From Enterobacter sp. JBIWA008 (GTDB taxonomy: Bacteria > Pseudomonadota > Gammaproteobacteria > Enterobacterales > Enterobacteriaceae): a stretch of DNA of 64,000 nt. Position numbers and translations under genes: made by a program. Under the pieces are notes generated by a model. The model had not been told where the DNA came from. It did not search any database and worked only from the letters and a program-made list of their open reading frames with translations. Each line of letters opens with the position of its first letter. The stretch's first letter is position 1. The stretch spans positions 1,798,001 to 1,862,000 of the forward strand of contig NZ_CP074149.1 of assembly GCF_019968765.1 (NCBI RefSeq), given 5' to 3'. This document shows positions 8,253 through 17,988 of the stretch, piece after piece.

Positions 8253-10022
8253 ATGGATGATTTAACCCTGCGCTATTACGAAGCAGAGATGCGCTACCTG
8301 CGAGAAGCCGGTAAAGAGTTTGCCCGTGCCCATCCGGATCGGGCAGCAATGCTTAATCTGGATAAACCCGGCGCACGCGATCCCTATGTGGAACGCCTGT
8401 TTGAAGGCTTTGCCTTCCTGATGGGCCGTTTGCGTGAAAAGCTGGATGATGACCTGCCTGAACTGACCGAAGGGCTGGTGAGTCTGCTGTGGCCACACTA
8501 TATGCGGACCATCCCGTCGCTGGCCATCGTCGAGTTCTCCCCTGACTGGCGTAGTCTACGTCAGGCCGAAATGCTGGCTGAAGGCTTCTCCATTCTGTCT
8601 CGTCCTGTCGGGCCGCGTAAAACCGCCTGTCAGTACCGCACGACTCGCGATGTGCCGCTACAACCGCTGCACCTTGCAGATGCTCGCCTCCATACTGAAA
8701 CCGATGGCCGCTCTGCTATCCGTCTGCGTTTCGAATGCCCTGAAAAAGTGGATTGGAGTAAAGCCGGGATCGACAAGGTCGCCATTTTTCTAAACGCAGA
8801 GAGTCCGGTTAGCTCTGCGCTGCATCTGGCAATGACCCGGCGTGTACATGCCATGTATGCGCGTCATGCCGGGACGCATACTGAACGTCATCAGTTTGAT
8901 GGCTGGTGCAAACCCATGGGCTTTGACGACAATGACGGCCTGTGGAAGAAAGCAGAAACAGCCTTCAGTGGTTACCAGCTGCTGCTGGAGTATTTCAGCT
9001 TCCGTCCGAAATTCATGTTTGTTGAACTTCGCGGTCTCGACGCCATCGGGCTCACGGAGGCCAGCTCCTGGTTTGAAATCGACATTGTGCTCAGTGAAGC
9101 CTGGTCCTCCGACCTACCTTTTGAGACGGAAAACTTCCGGCTGCACTGTGCGCCGGTCATCAATCTTTTTACCCTGGAAGCCGATCCGCTGACCCTTAAC
9201 CCGCTGGAAAACGAATACCTGCTCAGGCCGCTGCGTCTTCAGGATGGTCACACCGAGATTTACAGCGTCGATAACATCCATGGCGCGGTGAAGAATGGCA
9301 AACACCCCTATGTGCCTTTCACCAGCTTCCGGCACCGGGGCGGTATGATGCGCCACGATGCCCCTGAACGCTATTACCACACCCGCGTGAAACGCGGCCC
9401 TTCTGGCCTGTATGACACCTGGCTAATTCTCGGGGGGCGTTCTTTCGAGCTGGAGCAGCTGTCCGATAAACCAGAATCCCTCTCGATGCAAATAACCGGT
9501 ACCAATGGCCAGCTTCCGCGTAAGGCGCTGGAAAGTACCCTGCTGGACAGGGTGGTCAAAACCGGGAAGGTGCCCGTCAGGGTACTGAACGTCACAGCAC
9601 CGACGATGCCGCTGTATCCACCCGCAAATGACCGTTTTCACTGGCGGGTGATGAGCCACCTCGGCTCAAACTTCCTCAGCATGATGGACAATCCGGAGGT
9701 CCTGCGAGGGACACTGGCGCTGTACGACTGGACCGACGATGAAATGAACCGACGTCGGCTTGAAGCTATCGTCGCCGTGAAGCACACCCTGATCCGCCGT
9801 TTTGAGAAGGGCTTTATGCTCCGGGGCGTGGACATAGAGGTCACGCTGAACATGGATAATTTTGCAGGCGAGGGGGATGTGAATCTCTTCGGCGAAATGC
9901 TGCACCGGTTCTTCGCGCTCTATGCCGATATTCACCTCTTTAACCAGCTCACGCTGGTGCTGCAACCGACAGGGAAACGACTGAGATGGCGCGAGAATCA
10001 CAGCCAGCACGTACCGGGCTGA
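8253..10022 (+). CDS. tssF: T6SS baseplate protein TssF (VasA/ImpG)
   Basis: The 589-residue protein begins MDDLTLRYYEAEMRYLREAG and contains DPYVERLFEGFAFL, both typical of the TssF family. TssF joins TssE, TssG and TssK in the wedge of the baseplate on which the sheath assembles. ATG 8253 is preferred over 8244 because AGGA lies nine bases before it and the family starts at MDDLT. The gene follows tssM after a short gap and its end overlaps tssG by 37 bases, so the two baseplate parts are probably made together. Confidence 0.93.
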   Translation: MDDLTLRYYEAEMRYLREAGKEFARAHPDRAAMLNLDKPGARDPYVERLFEGFAFLMGRLREKLDDDLPELTEGLVSLLWPHYMRTIPSLAIVEFSPDWRSLRQAEMLAEGFSILSRPVGPRKTACQYRTTRDVPLQPLHLADARLHTETDGRSAIRLRFECPEKVDWSKAGIDKVAIFLNAESPVSSALHLAMTRRVHAMYARHAGTHTERHQFDGWCKPMGFDDNDGLWKKAETAFSGYQLLLEYFSFRPKFMFVELRGLDAIGLTEASSWFEIDIVLSEAWSSDLPFETENFRLHCAPVINLFTLEADPLTLNPLENEYLLRPLRLQDGHTEIYSVDNIHGAVKNGKHPYVPFTSFRHRGGMMRHDAPERYYHTRVKRGPSGLYDTWLILGGRSFELEQLSDKPESLSMQITGTNGQLPRKALESTLLDRVVKTGKVPVRVLNVTAPTMPLYPPANDRFHWRVMSHLGSNFLSMMDNPEVLRGTLALYDWTDDEMNRRRLEAIVAVKHTLIRRFEKGFMLRGVDIEVTLNMDNFAGEGDVNLFGEMLHRFFALYADIHLFNQLTLVLQPTGKRLRWRENHSQHVPG

Positions 10023-11068
10023 CGCTGACCCTTAACAAAGATATCTGGCGGGCCAATTTCTATCGTTTCTGCCAGCTGCTGGAACAGGAAAATCCGGACG
10101 CGCCGAAACTGGGCTCCACCAGCCACCCGGGCGATGATCCGGTTCGATTCAGGCCCTGGCCTGGTATGGGTTTCCCGGTCAGTACCCTGAAAGCGGTGGA
10201 GACCGACGAAGACAACCCGACATTGCCCCCAACGGTCCGTACGACATTTTTGGGGATGTATGGCGTGGACTCCCCTCTGCCAACGTCCTGGCTGGACGAC
10301 ATTGCGCAGCGCCGCGAAGGGCACGAGGCGGTCACCTCGTTTCTGGATATTTTCAGCCACCGCATCACCACCCAGTACTATCGGATCTGGCGAAAATACG
10401 CCTGGCCGGCGACCTTCGAGGCAGGTGGCCGTGATGCCACATCTCAGTGTCTGCTGGGGCTGGTGGGACTCGGTATACCAGGCACGGCGGAACAGGTGGC
10501 AACGCCGGTTTCCCGTTTTCTGGCCCTGCTGGGCACCATGCGATTACCCACCCGCAATGCAGAAGGCATCCGGGCACTGGTGAGCCTGCTCGCGCCGAAT
10601 ACCCGGGCCATTATCACCGAACCCGATCCGGTTAAGGTCCATATCGATAACCGCAGTGGGCTGGGGGCCAAAAACCGCATTCGTCTTTCGCAGCGGGCCA
10701 CGCTGGGTAAAACGGCAAAGGAAGCATGCAGTCGGGTCCTGGTGACACTGGAGACAGAAGATCCGGTCGAGGCGGAAGGCTGGTTACCCGGTGGAGTCCT
10801 TCATACCGATTTGCTGGTCCTGCTGCGCGTCTATCTTGGCTACCGTAGCGACGCCCGGCTGCGCCTCACTGTACCCGTGCGGTTGTTGCCTGAGCCCCGC
10901 TTTGGGAAAGGCAGGCGTATTCAGCTGGGCAGAACCGGTTTGCTGGGGCTGAAAGCAGGAAAACTTAGCAACAACCGGGAGAGCCTGACTGTCAATCTGG
11001 GTTGCTATGAAGGGTTGCAATGTTCTGTTTTACCTCCTGCGCAAGACGGGCGCTACCGCTTCGACTAA
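9986..11068 (+). CDS. tssG: T6SS baseplate protein TssG (VasB/ImpH)
   Basis: The 360-residue protein has the family hallmarks VRFRPWPGMGFP near residue 55, FLGMYGVDSPLPTSW near residue 90, and FLDIFSHRITTQYYRIW near residue 120. TssG partners TssF in the baseplate wedge. It starts inside the 3' end of tssF, which is common for this pair. The length is normal and the frame is intact. Confidence 0.93.
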   Translation: MARESQPARTGLTLTLNKDIWRANFYRFCQLLEQENPDAPKLGSTSHPGDDPVRFRPWPGMGFPVSTLKAVETDEDNPTLPPTVRTTFLGMYGVDSPLPTSWLDDIAQRREGHEAVTSFLDIFSHRITTQYYRIWRKYAWPATFEAGGRDATSQCLLGLVGLGIPGTAEQVATPVSRFLALLGTMRLPTRNAEGIRALVSLLAPNTRAIITEPDPVKVHIDNRSGLGAKNRIRLSQRATLGKTAKEACSRVLVTLETEDPVEAEGWLPGGVLHTDLLVLLRVYLGYRSDARLRLTVPVRLLPEPRFGKGRRIQLGRTGLLGLKAGKLSNNRESLTVNLGCYEGLQCSVLPPAQDGRYRFD

Positions 11069-11101
11069 TCACGTATTCCCTGTCAATAAAGGAACTTTTG
11101 A

Positions 11102-11626
11102 ATGGCAACAGTAACACGCTGGTGGGCGCTGACGCTTATTGCCTGTAGCCTGCTCGCAGGCTGCGGTCTGACGCAGACCGTCACGGACGGTACGGTCAGC
11201 ATCACGAAATCCATCTTCTACAAGAAAATTAAAACGTTGCATCTGGATTTTACCCCGCGAACGGCCATCAACGCCGATGGCGCACAGACGCCGCTGGCGA
11301 CGATGGTGAGAGTCTATCAGCTCAGGGATCGTAAGGCGGTTGATGCCGCAAATTACCAGACGCTGCTGCGCAAGGCCGATACGGTACTTAAGGACGACGT
11401 GCTGGCATCAAAAGAGCTGCTGGTGATGCCAAAAGGCAGCATTACGCTCAATGTTCCCATGGATGAAGAAACCCAGTTCGTGGCTGTGGTGGGATTATTT
11501 AACCGCCCGGATCAGAAGGACAACCGCTGGCGCCTGGTGCTGACCCGTGACGACCTCGACCCGGATAAACCCCGTACGATTGAACTGGGTGAGGGCTGGC
11601 TCAGCCTCGTGCCGGTGAAGGAGTGA
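11102..11626 (+). CDS. tssJ: T6SS outer-membrane lipoprotein TssJ (VasD)
   Basis: The 174-residue protein has a lipoprotein signal with lipobox LLAGC, Cys at residue 21. The mature part has the TssJ beta-sandwich pattern, including the region before LLVMPKGSITLNVPMDEETQFV and a C-terminal strand (TIELGEGWLSLVPV). TssJ anchors the TssLM complex to the outer membrane. It lies between tssG and vgrG with an AAAGGAAC ribosome site before ATG 11102. Confidence 0.92.
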   Translation: MATVTRWWALTLIACSLLAGCGLTQTVTDGTVSITKSIFYKKIKTLHLDFTPRTAINADGAQTPLATMVRVYQLRDRKAVDAANYQTLLRKADTVLKDDVLASKELLVMPKGSITLNVPMDEETQFVAVVGLFNRPDQKDNRWRLVLTRDDLDPDKPRTIELGEGWLSLVPVKE

Positions 11627-11630
11627 CGTG

Positions 11631-14042
11631 ATGGATAACTGGTCAGCGCTTTTTGACGGACAGACCCGATATTTTCTGGATATCAATGACAGCTCAGTGA
11701 AGCCGGATGTCCTGCGCTTCTACGGCAGGGAAGCACTGAGCGAGCCGTTCAGATGGGACATCGAGTTCACCACGCCGCAGACGAACATTCCCCCGGAACA
11801 GGTCCTGATGAAGTATGCCTCTTTCCGGATGCGGAGCGGCAAAAGTGTTCACGGCATGGTGACCCGCCTGGAATGGCTGTCCACCTCGAAAGACCAGTCC
11901 CGCTACCGGCTCACGCTCAGCTCCCGCCTGGCGCTGCTGGGATATACCCGGCAGTGCGCCGTGTTTCAGAACCAGTCCGTCCCGGAGGTGGTGGAGCAGG
12001 TATTGCGCAAACACGGGCTGGAAGGTGCGGATTTTGAATTCAGGCTGGAGCGCACCTACCCGCCGCGTGAAATTATCACCCAGTGGCGGGAAACTGACCT
12101 GCAGTTCATTCAGCGTATATTGTCCGAGGTGGGGATTTACTGGCGCACGATGATGGACGACGTGCGCGGTCTGGATACGTACATTTTTGCCGACAGCCAG
12201 CTGAACTATCAGTTTGACGTGCAGTTGCCCTACAGCGAGCCCTCGGGTCTGTTCGACGGCGCGGCGGAATCGGTCTGGGACGTGCGGACCTGGCACAAGG
12301 TTGCCACCGGGACCGTCACCACGCGGGATTACAGCTACCGGACCGCCACCACGCCGATGGATGCCACGGTCAGCGTGCGCAGTGATGCGGTGACGACGGG
12401 CGAACACTACCGCTACAAAGAGCCGTACCGGGAAGCAGGCGACGACAGCGACCCGGAGCCGGAAACCGAGTCCGGCGCGTTTTATGCCCGGCTTCATCAC
12501 GAGCGGGAACTGAACAAATCGGCCCGCATCCACCTGTTCAGCAACGCCTCACACCTCGCGCCCGGGCAGGTTCTGGAGCCGCAGGGCGACGTCATCACGG
12601 CCCTGAAAGAGGGTGTTGTTCTCACCCTGGTGACCTTCCGGGGAGCGCGTGATTCCCGCCTGCACGTGTCGGTCTGGGGCCAGCCCTACACCGAACGATA
12701 CTGCTTCCGTCCTGTAGAAGTCCCGCGTCCTGTCATCCCGGGTACGCTTCCGGCCCGAATTGAGAGCCGGGAGAAGAACGACATATATGCCCATCTGGAC
12801 GAGCAGGGGCGCTATCGGGTGAAGCCGGACTTCGACCGGGAGGGGACGGAACCCGGTTACGGCTACCTGTGGCTGCGGATGGCAAAGCCTTATGCCGGTG
12901 AAACGCTGGGCTGGCATACGCCGCTCATCGACGGCACCGAAGTGGCGATTGCGTACAGCAACGGCGATATTGACCTGCCGTACATCGCGTATGCGCTGCA
13001 CGACTCTGAGCATCCTGACCCTGTGAACCGGGACAACCACACCTGCAACGTGCTGCGAACTCCCGCGAACAACAAGCTGCGGATGGAAGACAGGCGCGGT
13101 GAGGAGCACATCAAGCTCGCCACGGAATACGGCAGGACGCAGCTCAACAGCGGGCACCTGGTGGACAGCAAGGGGCAGCTTCGCGGTAAAGGCACAGAGC
13201 TGCGCACCGATGAACGGGGAACCCTGAGAGCCGGGAAGGGGCTGTTTGTCAGTGCGGATGCACAGGCGAAAGCGCAGGGTGATGCGCTGGACATGGATGC
13301 CGCGCTGAAGGAAATCGACAGGCTCAATCAGCAACTGCAGCAGCTGGAAATCGCCGCAGAGCAGGCGCAGGCGCTGAAAGCGGACGTGGACAGCCAGATA
13401 GCGATGTTTGAGCAGCGGCTGAAGCCGCTCAATGAGGCGCTGCTGATGTCCGCTCCGGAAGGAATGGCCCTGACCAGCGGGGAGCACCTGCAGATGACGG
13501 CCACGAAGAATGTCGCCATTAATGCGGGCGGGGATATCAGCACCGGAACAATGGGAAACATGACGGCGCTGGCAGGGGAAAAGCTGGGGCTGTTTGCGCG
13601 GGAGGGGCAGCTGAGCCTGAAGGCGTCGGAAGGACCGGTGGATGTGCAGGCGCAGAACGCCAGCCTGCGGTTGTTTGCTGAGAAGAAGCTGACGCTGAGC
13701 TCAGCGAGTGACATCTCGCTTGCCGGAAAAAAGCGTATCACGCTGATCGGTGGAGGCAGTTACCTGAAGCTTGAGGCCGGGAAGGTCGAATATGGCACGA
13801 CTGCGTCGTATTTGCGCAAAGTGAAGCGGACTATGTTTGCTGGTGCAACCGATCTACCAATTGAGTCAATGAAACAGATGACAATGATCACTCAGTATTA
13901 CGACAGAAAGTTAAATTTCTCTTCAAATGTCAATTATCGTGTTGAAACATCGGGTGGAGAGGAATTACTTTCTGGCTCCGGCACAGATGGATACATAGAC
14001 AAAAGAGACAGTGAACATGAATATTGGATATTTGTAAGTTGA
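11631..14042 (+). CDS. vgrG: T6SS spike protein VgrG (TssI)
   Basis: The protein of about 803 residues has the gp27-like N-terminal half (LSEPFRWDIEFTTP, then TLSSRLALLGYTRQCAVFQN), the gp5-like OB region (about 370-480, with LPARIESREKNDIY and GYGYLWLRMAKPYAGE), a coiled stretch near 545-580 and a C-terminal beta-helix of DUF2345 type. A GTG at 11628 is also possible as start. The final 70 residues or so, from about base 13830, switch to visibly AT-rich sequence with a different style, and the AT-rich composition continues into the next two genes. This is the usual place where VgrG proteins exchange cargo-binding tails. The two genes downstream are therefore its likely cargo and immunity. 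Confidence 0.95.
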   Translation: MDNWSALFDGQTRYFLDINDSSVKPDVLRFYGREALSEPFRWDIEFTTPQTNIPPEQVLMKYASFRMRSGKSVHGMVTRLEWLSTSKDQSRYRLTLSSRLALLGYTRQCAVFQNQSVPEVVEQVLRKHGLEGADFEFRLERTYPPREIITQWRETDLQFIQRILSEVGIYWRTMMDDVRGLDTYIFADSQLNYQFDVQLPYSEPSGLFDGAAESVWDVRTWHKVATGTVTTRDYSYRTATTPMDATVSVRSDAVTTGEHYRYKEPYREAGDDSDPEPETESGAFYARLHHERELNKSARIHLFSNASHLAPGQVLEPQGDVITALKEGVVLTLVTFRGARDSRLHVSVWGQPYTERYCFRPVEVPRPVIPGTLPARIESREKNDIYAHLDEQGRYRVKPDFDREGTEPGYGYLWLRMAKPYAGETLGWHTPLIDGTEVAIAYSNGDIDLPYIAYALHDSEHPDPVNRDNHTCNVLRTPANNKLRMEDRRGEEHIKLATEYGRTQLNSGHLVDSKGQLRGKGTELRTDERGTLRAGKGLFVSADAQAKAQGDALDMDAALKEIDRLNQQLQQLEIAAEQAQALKADVDSQIAMFEQRLKPLNEALLMSAPEGMALTSGEHLQMTATKNVAINAGGDISTGTMGNMTALAGEKLGLFAREGQLSLKASEGPVDVQAQNASLRLFAEKKLTLSSASDISLAGKKRITLIGGGSYLKLEAGKVEYGTTASYLRKVKRTMFAGATDLPIESMKQMTMITQYYDRKLNFSSNVNYRVETSGGEELLSGSGTDGYIDKRDSEHEYWIFVS

Positions 14043-14053
14043 GCAATAACACC

Positions 14054-14848
14054 ATGAAAAAAATAAATATTGAAATAGATGGAACCCCCTATCTGATTGT
14101 TACAAAGGATGGAAAGACTGAACTGGGTATAAAAGGAAACACTACTCCAGAAAATGACAGCACACCTCATGACATTAAAGTGCCAAACGTTTTAATTATC
14201 ACCAGAAAAAACGGTGAGGTTCTATTTGTTTTACGAGGTGCCGAAGAGGATGAGTTTTCAATGTTAACGGCTCAAACCCTTTATGACAATTTTCAATATC
14301 AATGGTTTGAGCCGTTAGCAGATAACTATCGTGAATTGCTCTTTGTTAACGAAGCTGATTATGTTAATGAAGCATACAAAATATTTACATGGAATGATAT
14401 CGCGGAATTCTCCGTTATCGACAGAGCGCCTTTATCCTTCCGTCCAGAAGGTGAGGGCGACTGGAAAAATAACAGTGCGGGTGGTGCAGGTTATCTCCTT
14501 GTATTGATAAATAAAATTCCATATTGGACTGATGCCGTTGGGCAAATACCTTTCGCAGTAGACACATATAGAATGGCAAAAAATATACCCTCAACAGTAG
14601 AAACAGGTATGGTATGGGGAACGGGTAAGCGTACTGATGTTGCAGATAGGACTAATACGTATGATAATTTCTTTGTGCTGCGAGGGGCTTTATATGCAAG
14701 TCAAAGATTTACATATAGCATTAAATCTGGTTATGGCACTTACCCTGCGGTGACGGTTGTTGAACAAGACAATGACACGCCGGCTGATACATTAGGTAAT
14801 TCGATAACACCAGAAGAGTGTAATAAATATGCAACCTGGAATAAATAA
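14054..14848 (+). CDS. Candidate VgrG-linked effector of unknown activity
   Basis: ATG 14054 (MKKINIEIDG) lies 12 bases after the vgrG stop; an upstream in-frame start would overlap VgrG. The 264-residue product shows no signal peptide, no membrane segment and no enzyme motif that I recognise. Features to search with are GMVWGTGKRTDVADR and YDNFFVLRGALYASQRFTYS near residues 185-220. It is AT-rich like the VgrG tail, and its 3' end overlaps a small multi-pass membrane protein by 20 bases. That arrangement is typical of an effector with a membrane immunity partner, which would point to the inner membrane as target. The role is inference from position only. Confidence 0.5.
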   Translation: MKKINIEIDGTPYLIVTKDGKTELGIKGNTTPENDSTPHDIKVPNVLIITRKNGEVLFVLRGAEEDEFSMLTAQTLYDNFQYQWFEPLADNYRELLFVNEADYVNEAYKIFTWNDIAEFSVIDRAPLSFRPEGEGDWKNNSAGGAGYLLVLINKIPYWTDAVGQIPFAVDTYRMAKNIPSTVETGMVWGTGKRTDVADRTNTYDNFFVLRGALYASQRFTYSIKSGYGTYPAVTVVEQDNDTPADTLGNSITPEECNKYATWNK

Positions 14849-15377
14849 AAGCATTAACTCACTTAATAGTAAACTACTGCTAGGTTTGTTAGCATGTATG
14901 ATCTATAGAGTTATTACCATTTCGATTTCTTTAACTTACTCCCAATTTTTCAATCCGCACAAAATTAATATATCAACAAATCTTTATGGTTTTTATTTAT
15001 ATTTGATTCTTGTAATTTGCATATTCATATTCGCGGTTACTTCCAATAAAATAATCGGTTTTACTATAGCGGTAGGTTCAATTTTGTTCTTAGGAGGGGG
15101 GATCTATAAATCAGATTTTCCATATAGGGCAATGCTGTTTGTTTTTTCAGCTTTCTGGGCTTACTTATTTATTTTTATATCTAATAGCCAGCTGAAAGAG
15201 GTGCATTCAGAATCGCATATATCCAAAACGGCAAGGCATTTTAAATACACTCTACTAATTGTTTATCCAGTTTACATCTTCTTTGAGATGGAAGCATTCA
15301 GGAATGTTTCATTATTCATTGCTTGCGTCATATTCTTGATATTCTTCATATCTTGGCTGGATAGAAAATTACAATAA
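14829..15377 (+). CDS. Multi-pass membrane protein, candidate T6SS immunity
   Basis: The 182-residue protein is strongly hydrophobic with about five membrane helices (around 16-35, 48-67, 72-92, 98-118 and 138-175). It has no recognised family motif. It overlaps the candidate effector and is followed by tssE after a 76-base gap. Small polytopic proteins placed like this usually protect against toxins that attack the inner membrane. A structural role in secretion is possible but less likely given the AT-rich composition shared with the effector. Confidence 0.5.
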   Translation: MQPGINKSINSLNSKLLLGLLACMIYRVITISISLTYSQFFNPHKINISTNLYGFYLYLILVICIFIFAVTSNKIIGFTIAVGSILFLGGGIYKSDFPYRAMLFVFSAFWAYLFIFISNSQLKEVHSESHISKTARHFKYTLLIVYPVYIFFEMEAFRNVSLFIACVIFLIFFISWLDRKLQ

Positions 15378-15453
15378 ATTTATAGGAAATCATCTTTAGG
15401 TAGTGATTATTAAATACATTTCTCTCACCATGCAAGGAGTCAGGAATTAAAAA

Positions 15454-15903
15454 ATGGATAGAAAATCCCCATCTTTATACGAAATTCTTACTGGCAACTT
15501 TGCAGGGGATCTTCCCCTTGAAGCTGTAACTGAAGAAGACCAGGTTATTTTATCCGTACTGGATAACATCCAGCGAATTTTAAACGCCCGGGCCGGTACC
15601 ATATCCCATCTACCAGATTATGGTTTGCCGGATATGACCAAAATTCTGCAAGGCATGCCCGGAACAGCCCACGAGCTGATCGATACGCTGGCCGGTGTCC
15701 TGCTCAAGTATGAACCCCGCTTGCAGTCCCTCAATGTAACTTTACTCGAACAGCAAGTGCCTGGAGAGTTGCGCTACGCCATCGATGCGGAGCTGAGAGG
15801 TATCGGACTTGTACGGTATGGCACCGAGTTTCTGCCTGAAGGTAAAGTGCTGATCAGGCATTTGAAACAGCAGCAACATCTGGAAAACAAGCAATTTATC
15901 TAA
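15454..15903 (+). CDS. tssE: T6SS baseplate protein TssE (gp25-like)
   Basis: The 149-residue protein contains the gp25/GPW core: IQRILNARAGTISHLPDYGL near residues 40-60, followed by a helix and the YEPRLQSLNVTLLEQ strand near residue 90. TssE sits in the baseplate next to TssF/TssG and contacts the first sheath ring. The frame returns to host-like composition here, so the AT-rich cassette ends between 15377 and 15454. A ribosome site (AAGGAGT) lies upstream, rather far from the ATG. Confidence 0.92.
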   Translation: MDRKSPSLYEILTGNFAGDLPLEAVTEEDQVILSVLDNIQRILNARAGTISHLPDYGLPDMTKILQGMPGTAHELIDTLAGVLLKYEPRLQSLNVTLLEQQVPGELRYAIDAELRGIGLVRYGTEFLPEGKVLIRHLKQQQHLENKQFI

Positions 15904-15938
15904 TCCACTCATACCCTCATTAGATACGGATTTCATTA

Positions 15939-17285
15939 ATGTCCTACACAACTGAACGCCACCTTAAGACCGGGAGTGATCCCCGCACAATGCCCGATTA
16001 TTCAGCATTGCGTGATGAGCTCGCTAAACTATCCCATCCTGCCCGCCCGGATGTGGACTGGGGGCATGTTGAAAAGCTGGCATTAAACCTATTCGATACC
16101 AATGGTGTCGAACTTCAAACGGCAGCGTGGTATACCCTGGCAAGAGCACAACTTGCAGGTATACAGGGCTTCAATGAAGGTATGGCGATTCTGGATGCCC
16201 TGATACGCTATCAATGGTCCGCAATGTGGCCCGCTTCTGCACATGCCAGAATAGAAATACTCAGTAGCCTGAGTAAGCGACTTCAGCAGCTATTCCGAAC
16301 CCTATCACTCCAGAGGTCGGATTTACCGGAACTGAATCAGGGCATAAGGCTTTTGGGCTCCACGGGGGAGGCCTTGCAGCGGCTTGAGCTTCACAATGCA
16401 AGCGGAGTTGATACTCTCCGTCAAATGCTGCATAACGCCATCATCAGGCTGGAAAATAGCGATCCCCTCCCAGGCCAGATAGAGAATAATCTAACGGACG
16501 TAGTGCTGCCTGTAAGGGCGGAAAAGCAGAATAGTCAGCACTGGGTGTATGTAGTTAATTCTGAACCAACAGTTGAAATAGAAGTTAGCAAAAAGCCTGC
16601 CATCAGAATCACTCCACTAATGGCTTATTTCAGCGGCATTTTAACCGCTGGCGTTCTGAGCATAGCCGCCTTTAATTTCGTGCCGAAATTATTCAGTCAC
16701 CCAGGTGAAGTTGCGTTGAACAACTCTCTCGCAGCTTTACCGGCCAGCATGCCTCTTCCGGTTGTCGATCAATTACGCCAGGATGCCCCGTCATGGCTTA
16801 AATCCAGCGATGCATACGCGGAAAAAGTTAATTCCAGACTGACCGAACTAAGCATGCTTCCACCATACTGGCCGTTACAATACGGAACTCAACTGGTTGA
16901 GCAAACCCGTCATCTTTACCCCAACACCAGGCTGGCAGAGAAATTGTCAGCAGACTGGCAGTCAAAACTGAAAGCCAACGCTTTGCCCGATGCCAGCATG
17001 ACCGGTTGGTACAAGGGGGTATCTGAACTTCAAATGCTTCAGGACAGACTTAATCAACTCGACGAGAAGAAGGGTAAGTACCTGACTGTAAGTGAGCTTA
17101 AAACGGCCGTGTTCTCAATATCAAAATCTTTCAACGAAAACATGCCGGTTGAAGAGTTAATCAGGCAACTGCAAAATCCTCCTCAGAACCAACCGCTGTC
17201 CAGAGACCTGCTTAATCGGGCAGAGCTTCAGCTCAGGCAGCTGAACAATTCCTACATGATGGCCACATCAGGCAAACTGGAATAG
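15939..17285 (+). CDS. TssA-family T6SS protein with VasL-type C-terminus
   Basis: The 448-residue protein has an ImpA-like N-terminal domain (about 20-150, with WYTLARAQLAGIQGFNEGM and YQWSAMWPASAHARIE). One membrane segment follows near residues 225-248, then a C-terminal region with YWPLQYGTQLVEQTRHLYP that resembles the VasL family. TssA proteins organise tail assembly or anchor the far end of the sheath. The membrane segment and the VasL-type tail suggest the anchoring or accessory variant rather than classical TssA1. It is the last gene of the cluster in this orientation. Confidence 0.8.
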   Translation: MSYTTERHLKTGSDPRTMPDYSALRDELAKLSHPARPDVDWGHVEKLALNLFDTNGVELQTAAWYTLARAQLAGIQGFNEGMAILDALIRYQWSAMWPASAHARIEILSSLSKRLQQLFRTLSLQRSDLPELNQGIRLLGSTGEALQRLELHNASGVDTLRQMLHNAIIRLENSDPLPGQIENNLTDVVLPVRAEKQNSQHWVYVVNSEPTVEIEVSKKPAIRITPLMAYFSGILTAGVLSIAAFNFVPKLFSHPGEVALNNSLAALPASMPLPVVDQLRQDAPSWLKSSDAYAEKVNSRLTELSMLPPYWPLQYGTQLVEQTRHLYPNTRLAEKLSADWQSKLKANALPDASMTGWYKGVSELQMLQDRLNQLDEKKGKYLTVSELKTAVFSISKSFNENMPVEELIRQLQNPPQNQPLSRDLLNRAELQLRQLNNSYMMATSGKLE

Positions 17286-17806
17286 GTTTTGTGTGCAAAC
17301 GTACCGGTTAATGATGAAGTGCAGTTTCATATGGCTTCGTACACCTTACCGTATCCATTCCAGGTATCGAAGCTTGACCTCAATTAGCCAGTTCGCCAAC
17401 ATCCAATTTCACGTTAATCTCCGGCCATAAAATTTCCCCTAACAGTCGTGAAGAAAGTATTAACTGAGCTAACTACTAAGCGTCCTGATACTGAACTGGC
17501 TCATCTTGCCTGGTGCATCATCGTAGGGGTTAAGCTTGCACGGAACGAGGGGAAATCTCTCACGCCTCTTCACTGACATTATTTGTTTACGTGAGCGAGG
17601 AAAGCTGAAGGGGCACGCTGCACGGCTTTACAGCAAGGTGGAGTATAAAGTTCTGATGAGTTAGCCGATCAGAGCACACTGTTTCGGTTTACTTGTATGA
17701 TCGACATTCTGCGCTCAATGGGCTGGAAGGATTATCTTCTATCGGATGCTGACTGGGAGAATAATTTGATGGCTGGAACTGAGGTATCGGCCATATATAC
17801 TCAAAA
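17286..17806. other. Gene-poor spacer with possible gene remnants
   Basis: This stretch between the T6SS cluster and the tRNA region holds no intact gene that I can support. Two short frames are visible: one from GTG 17448 to TGA 17576 (VLTELTTKRPDTELAHLAW in the middle) and one from ATG 17697 to TGA 17858 (MIDILRSMGWKDYLLSDADW). Neither is recognised and neither has a clear ribosome site. The second runs into the duplicated tRNA terminator. They could be leftovers of genes lost at the T6SS boundary. Confidence 0.35.
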
Positions 17807-17880
17807 CGGAGAATATAAAAGAAAAAAGCCCGTACTTTCGTACGAGCTCTCATCTTGAATATGGCGGTGAGGGGGGGATT
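17807..17880. repeat. Direct repeat copy 1 (tRNA-Ser 3' end plus terminator)
   Basis: This 74-base sequence is repeated exactly at 17989-18062. It contains the last 19 bases of the tRNA-Ser gene (reading on the minus strand) and its terminator. Here the tRNA part stops after the run of seven G, and unrelated sequence follows from 17881. It is thus a truncated copy of the tRNA 3' end. Such duplications arise from unequal recombination or from elements that integrate at tRNA 3' ends. Confidence 0.85.
17822..17849 (-). terminator. Duplicate rho-independent terminator
   Basis: On the minus strand GCTCGTAC and GTACGGGC pair around a GAAA tetraloop and are followed by TTTTTTC. It is the copy of the tRNA-Ser terminator carried by direct repeat 1. 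Confidence 0.7.
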
Positions 17881-17988
17881 GACTCGCTTCGCTCGCCCTT
17901 CGGGCAGCCTGTTCACTGCGCTCTCAGTCTGTCCAACTGGCTGTCGCCAGTTGTCGAACCCCGGTCGGGGATTCTCATCCCCCCTTTT

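Noticed and set aside
11694..13487. Two long minus-strand open frames opposite vgrG (279 and 312 residues)
   Set aside because: They mirror a well-supported vgrG coding frame in GC-rich DNA, have low-complexity His/Arg-rich text and no ribosome sites.
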